Shown here: positions 25,061 through 35,711 of the stretch, piece by piece
How positions within the stretch are numbered: the stretch's first letter is position 1
Layout of the letters: each line of letters begins with the position of its first letter
Assembly: GCA_914767715.1 (NCBI GenBank)
Contig: OU612065.1
Span: forward strand, 38,874,001-38,938,000
Length of the DNA stretch: 64,000 nt
Direction: 5' to 3'
DNA from: Membranipora membranacea
Lineage: Eukaryota > Bryozoa > Gymnolaemata > Cheilostomatida > Membraniporidae
Notes under the pieces: generated by a model
Told to the model about the DNA's origin: nothing
The model's input: the letters and a program-made list of their open reading frames with translations, nothing else
The model's database searches: none
Position numbers and translations under genes: made by a program

Positions 25061-25782
25061 AGAGAGGCGTCACCATCACATGATCAAATATGACGGCTGA
25101 GCCAAACAAGCAGAGTACATGAAATCACAGACATCTCATTGGCTAAATTTTGACCAATAATTTCAGCATATTTCTTTTGCTAAGACAAGGATATTACAAC
25201 ACTACTATCTTCCTGATCTTTTTGGTGTCAGTGCATTGTGTCTTTAAATAAGGAAATCTAAGATCACCTAACGATCATCTGACGATCACGGGGATGACTT
25301 GCGAATTCCAGCATGACTGCAAGAAATCACTCTCAAATGAAACCAACTCACTCCCCATTAGAATATTTTGATGGTTTTTTTTCAGGACACGGTGTCAATC
25401 GTCAACCAGGACATTGATTGATCAAAGTAACTTCAGAAGAGTAAAAAACAACCACAAAAACGACTGTACTCCAATGAGTATGCCTGTATGTTTGTCTTCA
25501 TACAAAAATTTGGCAGACTGGACAGATCTATAAAGATTTTGAAACTTTTCCAATTGATTCTAATTTCTGTGATCCGAAAACACTCGAATTGGAGAGAGAA
25601 TAAATAATACGATATTCCAACTAGAAACCAAATGTAACAATCATTGTACTATATTTGCATTTACATGTATCATGTAATTTTCAGAAATTCAAGGCTTCAC
25701 TACTTTACCTACCTATGAACCCTGCTTCATACTTCATGCTTCATAGGGACATATTTTAAGAGATGACAACTCCTTAAAAATT
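25061..25782. other. Intergenic, no gene seen
   Basis: AT-rich DNA between the gene C promoter and the tRNA gene. Nothing recognisable. Confidence 0.5.
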
Positions 25783-25853
25783 TGCATTGACCGGGAATTG
25801 AACCCGGGCCTCCCGCGTGGCAGGCGAGAATTCTACCACTGAACCATCAATGC
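25783..25853 (-). tRNA. tRNA-Gly (GCC)
   Basis: The minus strand gives a 71-nt cloverleaf: acceptor GCATTGA pairing with TCAATGC plus discriminator A, D-arm with A box TGGTTCAGTGG, anticodon loop CTGCCAC with anticodon GCC, and T-arm B box GGTTCAATTCC. It is followed on the minus strand by a TTTTT terminator about 4 nt beyond the end. No intron. It decodes GGC/GGT glycine codons. Confidence 0.96.
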
Positions 25854-26332
25854 TTGATAAGCACCCCCAACCAGCAGAGGTGAAGCGCCAGACCAGACTC
25901 CATATATTTCTCTCGGTTTCCATGGCAATATAATTACATATATTATATTATTGCATAAAGATTGGTTGGCATTCGGCTCATATTCTTGTTAATACTCTTG
26001 CAAGAATCTTATTTAATCTCTTCTTATCACCCATTCTTCCAGAGGAACCAGACACTCGTGTGACCTGATAACTCCTTTTTCACCTCCAGTACTGAATATC
26101 TAATAGTATGAAGTTAAATGATATTAGTCAAATACTTTTGGGTGTGTTGGCCTAATAGATCTGACAGAGAACGAGCATTTGTGTGTGGGCCTTCTGTTAT
26201 GATAAAGGTCTGTTCTTCAACTCTTCAAACTGTTTAGCTTTTTTCAAATAATGTTGCGATGCTCAGAAGTGTCACTTTTGTCAGTCATTAGTGAGCAAGG
26301 ATTCTCTATCTATATAATTTGTGTTTTCACCA
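25854..26332. other. Intergenic, no gene seen
   Basis: No exon, RNA gene or clear repeat seen. Confidence 0.5.
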
Positions 26333-26420
26333 CAGACTTAATAATAAACCTAGACAGGACACCATATACAACTGAAGTGAGGCACTTAATTGTGGGGTGG
26401 CGTAACGTCATTTGAAGGTG
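26333..26420. repeat. Copy 1 of a diverged dispersed repeat, split by the adjacent element
   Basis: ACTTAATAATAAACCTAGAC through TTTGAAGGTG matches 28569-28660 (ACTTAATAATGAACATAGAC through TTGGAAGGTG). The match resumes after the inserted element at 28200 (TAGAATCAATGATG versus TAGAAGCATTGATG). Confidence 0.7.
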
Positions 26421-28199
26421 CAGGGGCGCTCAAACTATGGTCTGCGGGCTGGCCCACTTGCCATTTTTAGGTGGCCCATTTGCCCATATTAAAACTCACC
26501 CGTTGCGACTGGTTTCTTTAGGCTGAAATTTTACTCATGGCCACGCATCATATCTTGCTGCATACACTCATTGGTGACAACATTGCTAAGTATGCATATG
26601 AGGAAACATGAGGATCTGGATGAAGCTGTTACAGCTACACTATACAATATAGCTAACAGAACTGAGCTAATCCCTGCAGTGAATGGCCTCAGCAATTCCT
26701 CCACTCCAAGTATTTATTAACTCCTTAAATCCACTCTACATCATACCCAGCAGTGAGTTATGCTTGCAAGCCAAATCAAAATAGAGTCAACATATTAAGG
26801 TGCAATACCCATGGTGGTCAGTCCATATAATATACATGATCTTACAAGACGATACTGCTGAGTACAAAATTTTCTCTTTGGTACATGTCACTTCACATTA
26901 CTAGTTGGCCCTTGACTGCCTCAAGGGCACAGACCACCTTTTCATACTGGTTGTGGTTGGTCTGTGGGGTGGGGAAGAAGAGAAGTCATCTCTTCTTTTT
27001 TAACAAAGTTGGAATCCAACCCCAGATCAATGAGCTCAACCCAAGATTCTTACTTGCCAACCCCAGAACCAATAATTTTTTCGCGCTCCGTGCAGATCTG
27101 TGGTTCAATAATAAACTCAATATGCCTCTGACTGAAGCCTGCATGTTGGCGTAAAAGATTTCGGGTCAGAATGCCACTGCCAAAAAGCCACTGGCTATAA
27201 AGCCACTGGCCAAAAGGCCACTGGCCAGAATGCCACTACCCATAAGGCCACTGGCTACAAAGCCACTGGTTAGATTGTTGAATAATAAAAGTCTGATATC
27301 AACTTTCTATTGACATGTTTTTTGGGCCCATAAAATATTATCAATGATTTTTTATTTCTACTCACTGATTCCCATTTTAGTAAAGTTAGAAAAGATCCCA
27401 CCCACCCATTGCAAAAAATAATTATAAATGACTCCACCAGGACATCTTTTCACACATTTTCTCTGTACTGTAAGCCCCAATTTATGCATTGAAATGTATC
27501 TTGATGGACAAATTAAAGTCATCACAAACAAACAGTCAGCACTTTTAGATCGTTTTCGTAATGTGACAATAATTTATATACACATGGAAAGATTTTTAGC
27601 ATCATTTTTACCCAATGCACCCTGTGATTCATTTTGATTATCACATGGTTATTTCGGATCTGATACTTAACAAAAACTAAACACCTTTGTGAACAATACA
27701 AGCCTCTACAGAAATCTATCTGTGCATTCATTGGATGTTTTTTATTATTGATGACCAACAAACCCAACCGACTCAATTTGATACCCATTGCTTATAGTCT
27801 TGTAACCTGATCATTGACTTTTTCTGATGTTCCCAGTAAGATATGCAACTCACTCGTACTTGGCATGTGACATGTGTTTGGTTAGTGTACAGTGGTTCAA
27901 TTCACGAACTAAAGTAAACTATACATTTATAAAACAACATGCTAAACACCATAAAAATATATAATTTTACTTCTGGTGAGAAATTTCATATTTCTGATAT
28001 TATTATTGATGTAATGCTTTATGACCAGTGGCTTTTTGGCCAGTGGCCTCATGGGTAGTGGCCTTTTGGCCAGTGACCTTCTGACCGGTTGCCTTTTGGC
28101 CAATGGCCTTTTGGGTGATCACCGGCGCAAATAAGTTTGGCCCACTTCAATATGCTAATTTTTAGTGGCCCGCTGGCAAAAAAAGTTTGAGCACCCCTG
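26421..28199. mobile_element. hAT-like DNA transposon remnant, about 1.78 kb
   Basis: The left end CAGGGGCGCTCAAACT and right end AGTTTGAGCACCCCTG are inverted copies, followed inward by GGGCTGGCCCAC... and ...GTGGCCCGCTGGC. This resembles Charlie-type hAT termini. An exact 8-bp target duplication is not visible. No intact transposase; the 26885-27154 open frame is not recognisable. A foldback block occupies its right half. Confidence 0.7.
27165..28120. mobile_element. Foldback element with GCCACTGGCC-repeat arms
   Basis: The left arm (27172-27270) is a run of short repeats like GCCACTGGCCAAAAG. The right arm (28021-28118) is the inverted run, TTTTGGCCAGTGGC, in the same order when folded. 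They enclose about 750 bp of AT-rich DNA. This is the architecture of foldback transposons with internally repetitive terminal inverted repeats. It is nested within the hAT-like remnant. Confidence 0.75.
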
Positions 28200-29268
28200 G
28201 TAGAATCAATGATGCTAATATTGATTTACTGTCCATGATCCAGGTTTTTTGTTCATAACTCGATCAATTTTGATTGGATTTTGAATTTGATAATTGCTCT
28301 ATTGACATCAGCATCTTGTTATCAACTTGATGCTATTTCTTCTTGAAAAGCCTATGGTGCCATTTTTTGCCTACTTTTTTTCCAGTAGTTTTTTTTAGCA
28401 TCATCATGAAATTCAAGGTGAAAAAAGATTTTCCGCGTTTTCGAAAATGCGGAAAACGCTTTTCCGCGATGAAACTGATTTTCCGCCTTTCCGCGTTTTC
28501 CAGAACCCGAATATTTACAAACAATAAAGCAAGATTTAATATTCCGCCCGAGGAATTTTTTGAGTGAAAACCATAGACTTAATAATGAACATAGACAGAA
28601 CACTATATGGAGAATTAGCATTGAGGCATTTAATTGTGGGCAACATAACGACATTGGAAGGTGTAGAAGCATTGATGATAATGCCTGTTATAAGAGAAAT
28701 AAAAATTCAGGCTATGATGAGATTTCATGCCATTTGCAAACATATTTAGTTGACACATAAAATTAAGGGAAATCCATGTTCCTCGGCAAAATATTAAATG
28801 CGTGATGAAATTAAAACTTTAATGTGTTTGTTTAAAATATCTAAATCAAAATAATTTTATTATTTTTTAAAATAATGAAACAAAAAAGTTTCCTTTGTTC
28901 TCATATGTCATAGAGTTATTTTCTGTGGCAGAATAGTTACTTCATCACTGATATTCAACGGCATTAAGGCTATCGTGTAGTGTGGCATATGACATGAATG
29001 GGTTTTGGTATATTGTATCAAGGTGCGATGACCCGCATGGTATTAACATGTTGTACAGATGGTACCTTAGGCTCAATTATAAGTCTATGGATTGAATATA
29101 TATGTTGCAGAGTGATATAAACTAAGGAATTATGGCCCTGGCTCTTCGGTCAAGGCATTAAAGTCTATTGCCTTTTGGAGTCTTGACAATGGTTTTCTCG
29201 CAGACTAACATCAATGCACTCGAATGTCTCAAATTGTTCATTGCTTATTTGGATACTCAGCAACTAGC
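28200..29268. other. Intergenic upstream of gene A, with a second copy of the split repeat
   Basis: It contains the second, uninterrupted copy of the dispersed repeat (28569-28690) and a hairpin built on TTTTCCGCG around TTTTCGAAAA (28429-28457). The final part is the gene A promoter and 5' UTR; no TATA box was found at the position seen in genes C and D. Confidence 0.5.
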
Positions 29269-31382
29269 ATGAGGTCTCTTCTGTTCTTCTGCAGCTTCAC
29301 ACAGCTTTTCCATTGTGCTTCAGCCCAGATTTCTGGAGGTATTTGATATTCACAATAGCAACCAGTATGTGAGCAGAGTACTAGATTAATACCAGGCAGT
29401 TCTGTTGAATCCGTGATAAAAGTCACATATCTACATTTCATAAAGTTATCATTTGTTTTCTAGCTTCTTTCCAGCAGACAAACCAGTGCGACTCGAACTC
29501 TGAGTGTAATTTTACTAACCCACTCAGGTGTTGTGTGAGTCGACTCCGACCGATCGGTAAGAGAGCAGTTGCATTGTCACCGATTGCAATTATGCATGGT
29601 ACATGTCAGATGTTTGGAGGACAAGGAGATGGTGAGTGGATACAAATTTCTTGATAAAGCGTGGTCTAATTTAGATTGTTGTTCAGAATCAGATGAAGAG
29701 TTTTTCAATACAACTATTTTCTGTTGTTTTGCTTACAGGTGAAAGCAATACTCAATAGAAAAAACATCATGAAATTATTTTTTTGTAAGGAGGAGTTTGT
29801 ATTTTAACTAACATGCTGAATAAAACGTTTTATGCTATATGGAATAGGCATAGGCATATGAAACTCTCAATTTGTATCTCTGTAGGCTGTCTTGTGAGTA
29901 ATGGAAATGGCAAACTAGACGGGAAAGGTATTTATTCTGCCTCCTGTCCCTGCTTACCTGGATATACCTGTGTTTATGTACCTCTCGGTGAAGTAGGTGA
30001 GTTCTTATACTTACTTCTGTATTGTATGTATTGTACTGTACTGTATTTATTATTTTTATAATTATGAAGAATCTCCTGAGGAAGGTTGTTGAAAGCTGAA
30101 GTCATATGGATTAAAAATAAGATTTGGGTGGTACTGGTTCTGTTGCTAAGAAAATGGTTTTCATTATATAGAATGCTCAGGAAAAAAAACTGCCTGCTAG
30201 GAGTGACAAAAATAATATTCAACAATACTGCCTGTAATTTGATAATAAAATTAAAGGATATGATATATAGGTATTTGTTTGAATTTACTCTGACCACCTA
30301 AATCTTTCACCGCTTTTTGACAGGTACATGTCAAAGAGAAGATCCTGGTGAGTAAAAAAGTTTATGTATTGACCTTATATCCAAGATTCAAACAAATATG
30401 GACAAGAAGCCGCCCTAAGTCTAAGACAACCGCCAGTTAGGCCAGCAAAACCACCCTGAATCTTGTAACAAGCAGGCTGACCAAAATACACTCACTGACA
30501 GCGAGATTTAGGCAAGATGGCAGCCTCAGTGAACAATGCTATAGGAGATTTAACTATATAAAAATAGCTACCTGTTGTTACATAAAAATCTTCACAACTC
30601 ATAAGTGGCTTGTTATTGTTATTGCTACTGCATTTTGATCATATTCTTTAATCTACTATTCACTTTTACCAGGAACTTGTAAGACAAACTCAGACTGCAA
30701 AGACAATGAATGCTGCGTTGAGCCAGACTTAAGAAGAGGGAAGCGGCAACTAGGAGTCATTCAAAACACATGTCAACCACTCGGAACAACCAACTCAAGT
30801 ACGTCATAAGATCATCTAAAGCTCAATAATCATGTGTGTTTACTGTCTCATGCTGAATGCTTTTGCCAATGGTCATAAAGCTACTTACCTGAAGCTCAAA
30901 ACGATGAAAATTGCTACATCTGAATTAAATTTGGGTGATGGTATTGGTGTCATCTCAACTATTTATCGGGCAGAGGTGGCGCCAACTCTCTGATTCTCTC
31001 AACAACTGCACGGTAGATTTAATTTTAGAGTGTTTCCCTGGACGCCCTGATCGTGACCCAGAACTAGGAGTGTGTCCCTGTGGACCTAACTTGAGTTGTG
31101 TAGCAGATGGAGGGAGAGAAGTTCCTCAAGGGCTCACAGGTAAGGATAGTTCAATGAGACTCAGATTTGTGACTAGTCGGTTTATAATGAATATGATTTT
31201 TGTGAGATCTACTTTTATTTAGTAATTGTATTCATTTAATAAAAAATATTAGGTGAAGCTAAAACTCCCATGAGAAAATCCGTTGGAAATAGGATGGACC
31301 GTTTTATTGATCATGTTATTGGGAATTCCAATTCTTTTTTCTTGTAGGAACATGCAACCTATTTGTACCTATTGGGAAATAG
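29269..31382 (+). CDS. Gene A: secreted two-domain prokineticin-like protein
   Basis: Exons (plus): E1 29269-29338, E2 29464-29631, E3 29886-29996, E4 30324-30347, E5 30673-30798, E6 31029-31139, E7 31348-31382; sum 645 nt, 214 residues plus TAG. Signal peptide MRSLLFFCSFTQLFHCASA. Domain 1 and domain 2 each have ten Cys in prokineticin order, with CPCLPGYTC and CPCGPNLSC. E3 is 15 nt shorter than in genes B and C, deleting the residues after CPC-x5-C. The tail after Cys10 is NLFVPIGK, longer than in C and D. All introns are phase 1. The leader ACTCAGCAACTAGCATG resembles the other genes. It is the only cluster member on the plus strand, head-to-head with C and tail-to-tail with D. Confidence 0.88.
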
Positions 31383-32834
31383 ACGGTGGACGGAAGAACA
31401 AAACAACTTGTTTCTTTGCCACAATCTCGTCAGGTTAATACTTCTCCTCTCCTTTAGTAGCAGGATAACTCATCAAACAAGAAACCTCACTACAAATGCT
31501 GTGAAATATTTTCATACCTTTTTGACAAACTAGCAATGATATTTAAAATCGATCACCCTGTGATGATGTAGGGTGATTTATTGTTTATCATTAGTATCAT
31601 GCAGATATAGAGCTGCAAACTTGGTGGTACAATAGTTACTTTGGCTCATGAAATATAAACAGTGTTGTTTTGCATGATATTGTTTAGGTAAGCTGTCTAT
31701 TGCGATAAATTTTCATTAGTTATCTCCAACAGCTGAGTGAATGCCTCCTTCATAATGTTTAGAGATAACAATCCTTCTACCCACCAAATATGGTCAACGT
31801 CTGAATTCTCAGATTTCATTTGGGATTTTTTTGTATTTTAGGCTTTGATGAGTCGTTTCAGCAACACCCCGTTTTTGATTATTAAGATAGCGTTTATCTC
31901 CATTGACCATTTTTGAAATTTTATTGAAATGTATTTCCGCTCAAAATACCATTACCAATCACCATTACTAGCATCTTAGTAGGTTTGATTATATGGTTTG
32001 CCGTTGTCGCATTAAGGTATTTTTTCGGCAATCATTTCTCACAGTTATCTTGACATAACATCTGGACATAACACCTCAAACATCGAGAATTTATTGCCTT
32101 TAGCAACACTGATCCCAAGAAAGATTTCGGTTCGCTCAATTAAGACAGCTTTCAGCTTCAATGAAAAAAATCTCTCAACCATGTGGCAAAGCTTTTGCAA
32201 TGAGCAGTGACACATCAACATGTCATTGAAATCTGGGACAGTTCAAACTTTAAGGTTGGTGCCACATAACACCGACAACAAATTGTTTGACGGATCACAC
32301 CCCCAAGAAGTTATTAATCATTAATTTATCAGACACTTACTGTATTTTGTTAAAAAGTGCATAGGTTTATTTGACCTTTTTAAGGACACATTATATATTG
32401 TCATCCCTAAAAAAATTTGCTTTCTCTATGGCGGGTTATTATAAATCTGTGTTCAAGTGCCATCCACTCAACATTCTATGTTATGACCACTGCAGTTCAA
32501 AGTTAGAAAATGCAGTAGTTTTCCTTTTGCAATGGGGCAGGTAGTTTAAGTGTGTAAACTCAATAGGGAGAAAAAGGATGAGATCTTGAACTTCAACTGT
32601 AGACAAGGTATCTTTATTGATATCATGCATCATATCTAAGCAAATACACAGAGAACGTATGTATGTATGGGTGAAAAATAAGAGTTAAAGTAGTATAGCT
32701 AGATAATATTCTTGGTTCATACAAAATAATGCGGTGCAAGATAAAGAAATTGGATATTTCTATCAAGATTTGCCCTCATCTAGTAACAAACAACTTGTTG
32801 GTATTTTGTGAGCTAGTCTGCCTTCTATCGTCCT
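31383..32834. other. Intergenic between convergent genes A and D
   Basis: Holds the 3' UTRs of both genes. No other exon or RNA seen. Confidence 0.5.
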
Positions 32835-34142
32835 TTATTGGCACGTTCCTACAAAAAGAGAGCATGATAAAAATCGGTTTCTATGTTCAATGGATGGACA
32901 TTTTGTAATTCTTAGCATCAAGTACTTGATCATTTTGCAGAGCTTCGGGATGACCCTAACAAAGATAGAATTTGAAATTACCAGGGGGGGTCTTTCAATA
33001 AGAGAGAGTGACACTTTACGAAAGCTAGTAATCGCTATAACATCACTCACTTGGTCTTTTAATTAGACAAATTCGTTCCCAAATCGCTGACTCAGAATGT
33101 AATAGTTTCATCAATGACTGAGCGATCTGAAAGCGAGAGCCCTAGTGGGTATTGTTTACTCACTGATTGAGCAATCAGATTGCAATTTTGGCTGTTTCTA
33201 ACTGAAAGACCCCCAGAATCACATTCATATTAAAATTGTTACCCATCAAAAACTCTTATAAAGTAGACTTGGGGAGGGCCTTAGAGAACCGGAATACCAG
33301 CATCTGCAGCGGAAATCAAAGGTTTAAGAAGACTTACCTGTGAGCCCTTGAGGATTAATTATTCCACCATCTGCTACACAAAACAAGTTAGGTGCACAAG
33401 GACACACTCCTAGTTCTGGGTCTCGAGCAGGGCGTCCAGGGAAGCACACTGAAAACATAACAGATAGAGTTCAGAAACAGGAGTAATTGAGTTCCGAACA
33501 TTCTAGCTTGAGTGACTGGAAGATAGATGGATAGACAATGATAGTCATGCCACATGAGATGGTTAGTAGCGCTGGATATTGTAATATTGTATTTTATATA
33601 CATATCAAGGTACTAATATGGTTACCGTTTATGTCCCAATTACTCTCTTTAGCCGACGTTTGAATTTCAGGTAAGCTGTTTAAGAGAGATAACGTACTTG
33701 AGTTAGTTTGTCCGAGTGGTTGACATGTGGGCTGAATGCCTCCCAGTTGCCTCTTCCCTCTTCTAAAGTCTGGCTCAACACAGCATTCATTCTTATTGCA
33801 GTCTGAATTTTTCTCACAAATTCCTGTTAAAATAATGGACTAAATCTTATCACATTGCTGCTGAGATTTTAGGATAAGCCATATAAGCCATGTAGGCTGA
33901 TATAAAATGTGAAATATTGAAATCCATATTTAGTAATTGACATGAAAATTATGAAGAATGCTATTGATGACTGCCAGTACCACTGTAAGGAATCAAAGAG
34001 GATAAATGTTCTCGATGGGACGGTGAAAATATAAATTACATTAGTTTTACGTATTATATGAAGTATTAGAAATTATAGAAATACCTCCATAAACTATAAA
34101 GAGAAAAGCTGCAAAGCTGCATAAGAACAGGAGAGACTTCAT
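32835..34142 (-). CDS. Gene D: secreted single-domain prokineticin-like protein
   Basis: Exons (minus): E1 34085-34142, E5 33698-33823, E6 33338-33448, E7 32835-32848; sum 309 nt, 102 residues plus TAA. The signal peptide MKSLLFLCSFAAFLFIVYGG is joined directly to the second-domain exons. The only 260 bp between E1 and E5 contain no E2, E3 or E4. The mature protein has exactly ten Cys (CEKNSDC, ECC, TC, C, CPCAPNLFC, TC). It therefore looks like a typical one-domain prokineticin/astakine-sized peptide. The C4-C5 loop contains DFRRGKRQ. The promoter has CAATTATATTTTG about 60 nt before ATG. All introns are phase 1. Confidence 0.85.
32849..33337 (-). other. Last intron of gene D
   Basis: Intron between E6 and E7, 489 bp. 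No other feature seen. Confidence 0.6.
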
Positions 34143-34210
34143 GTTTGTTGCTGAGTATCCTAGTAAGTAATGAGTGCTGAATATCACAGCGTAGGAACAA
34201 AATATAATTG
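34143..34210 (-). promoter_or_regulatory. Core promoter of gene D
   Basis: On the minus strand CAATTATATTTTGTTCC (near 34196-34208) is followed by ATACTCAGCAACAAACATG. It matches the gene C promoter in sequence and spacing. Confidence 0.6.
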
Positions 34211-34639
34211 AGCGAGGCAATCGCATGATAAAATATGGCAGCCGAGCCAATAAGAAATAAGAAATGTCAGGCGGTTCATTGTTGTTTTGAGACTGAATTC
34301 TGACACTAGTTCATTTGGATTTTCTGGCACAGATAAACATGGTCATTTATTACACCACTGTCATCCTCCCAGTCTTTTTGTGTGTCGTTATGATATCCGT
34401 GTCTATGTGGCAAGAGAAAATCCAGGATGATGCAACGAAAATCTGTCAATCACTGAAGTGACTTGCGAATTCCAGGATGATTGCAAATGAATGCAAAACC
34501 GGCTGAGGTCATCTCAAGCTAAAAATACAAATTTTCAGTGGATTTGCTTTATTTAAGCTTCAGGAATTAGATCAAGATCGGAGATGCAAGTACAAAGCAA
34601 CATCTCGAGCCAATATATGTATTTAAAACAACTGAAGGG

Positions 34640-34866
34640 AGTGGCCGTGGCGCAATGGGTAAGGCATGGGTCTTTCAATCGAGAGGTCCCGTGTTCGATT
34701 CCTGGCGTGTCACGGTGGTGTCAGCAGGAGCATCTGACCTCAAATGCTCCTGTGCCCCATCAGAATCCAGTCCGTAGCGCCGTTCTGGTACCAAGACAAA
34801 AAATCCAAGCAACATCATGGTTTCTCACACGGTATCACAGGGTATCGAGACTATAAATGGACGTGA
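34640..34866 (+). repeat. tRNA-derived SINE
   Basis: A-box-like TGGCGCAATGGGTAAGGCAT and B-box-like GTGTTCGATTCCTGG are spaced as in tRNA, followed by a tRNA-unrelated body of about 160 bp. The open frame across this region reflects the SINE, not a protein gene. Confidence 0.75.
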
Positions 34867-35711
34867 GTTTATAATGAGACAACTCATTTGCTGCTTGAAC
34901 CTATGATACATGGATCACCCAACCATCCAATTGAACAGCCAGTCTAATAAGCTAATAATCGACACATAATCTCCCACGGCCGGGAAGGGGTAAGAGTTAG
35001 GGGGTGTCAAATTAAAAGATTTAAGTTATAGTGCCGGGGGCCGTCGGACGGAGGAAAAGTCTGAGGGGCACAGGCTAAGTGCTCCTATATGCCATTCAAT
35101 CACATCAACCTGTTTTCAAGCCTATAACATTGGTTAGATTTGTCACTTCTGTCAGTCAGTGATTATTTAAAATATGAAAATATGAAATAAAGTGAATTGA
35201 AGGATTTTTTATTTATTTATTTTGACTTTCAAGTCAAACAATCTTCACTCAAAAAGTTTTCAGGCGGAATCTAGTTATTGTATAATTAGGGAAAAATAAA
35301 TATAAGATCTGGCCTCACTGTTAGTAAGTATTTAAATATGAGTCACAGCAAAGAGTAGTGCACACATTGGTCACAGCTTTGCTGTTTATAGCATGGACGG
35401 AATAAAATTGATTGGCATCCAGGATTTTATCACGGGCAAGGCAATGTTATAAGAAAAAATAGCCATAGATTAAGGCTTTCATAACAATCCATTCAATGAA
35501 TGAAGAAATTCAATAGATACATGTATGTAGGAAAAATACAGGTACTTTGGCAAAATCATAATAAATGCATGTTTGTGGTAACAATGGTCCGTCAGCAGAT
35601 ACATTCCTTATAAGGATATGCAGCAGCTATGTTAGCACCCATAGATGATCAACATGGCTGGGAATTTTGAGCGTTTGATTATAAAAGGTCAGACAGAGAT
35701 ATGATACATGT
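34867..35711 (-). other. Intergenic and probable 3' UTR of the dynein gene
   Basis: Minus-strand AATAAA motifs (TTTATT near 35208-35220) could end the dynein transcript about 500 nt after its stop. No other gene seen. Confidence 0.5.

Noticed and set aside
26885-27154. 89-codon frame inside the hAT-like remnant
   Set aside because: No transposase motif recognised; likely chance.
34584-34856. 90-codon plus-strand frame
   Set aside because: It coincides with a tRNA-derived SINE.
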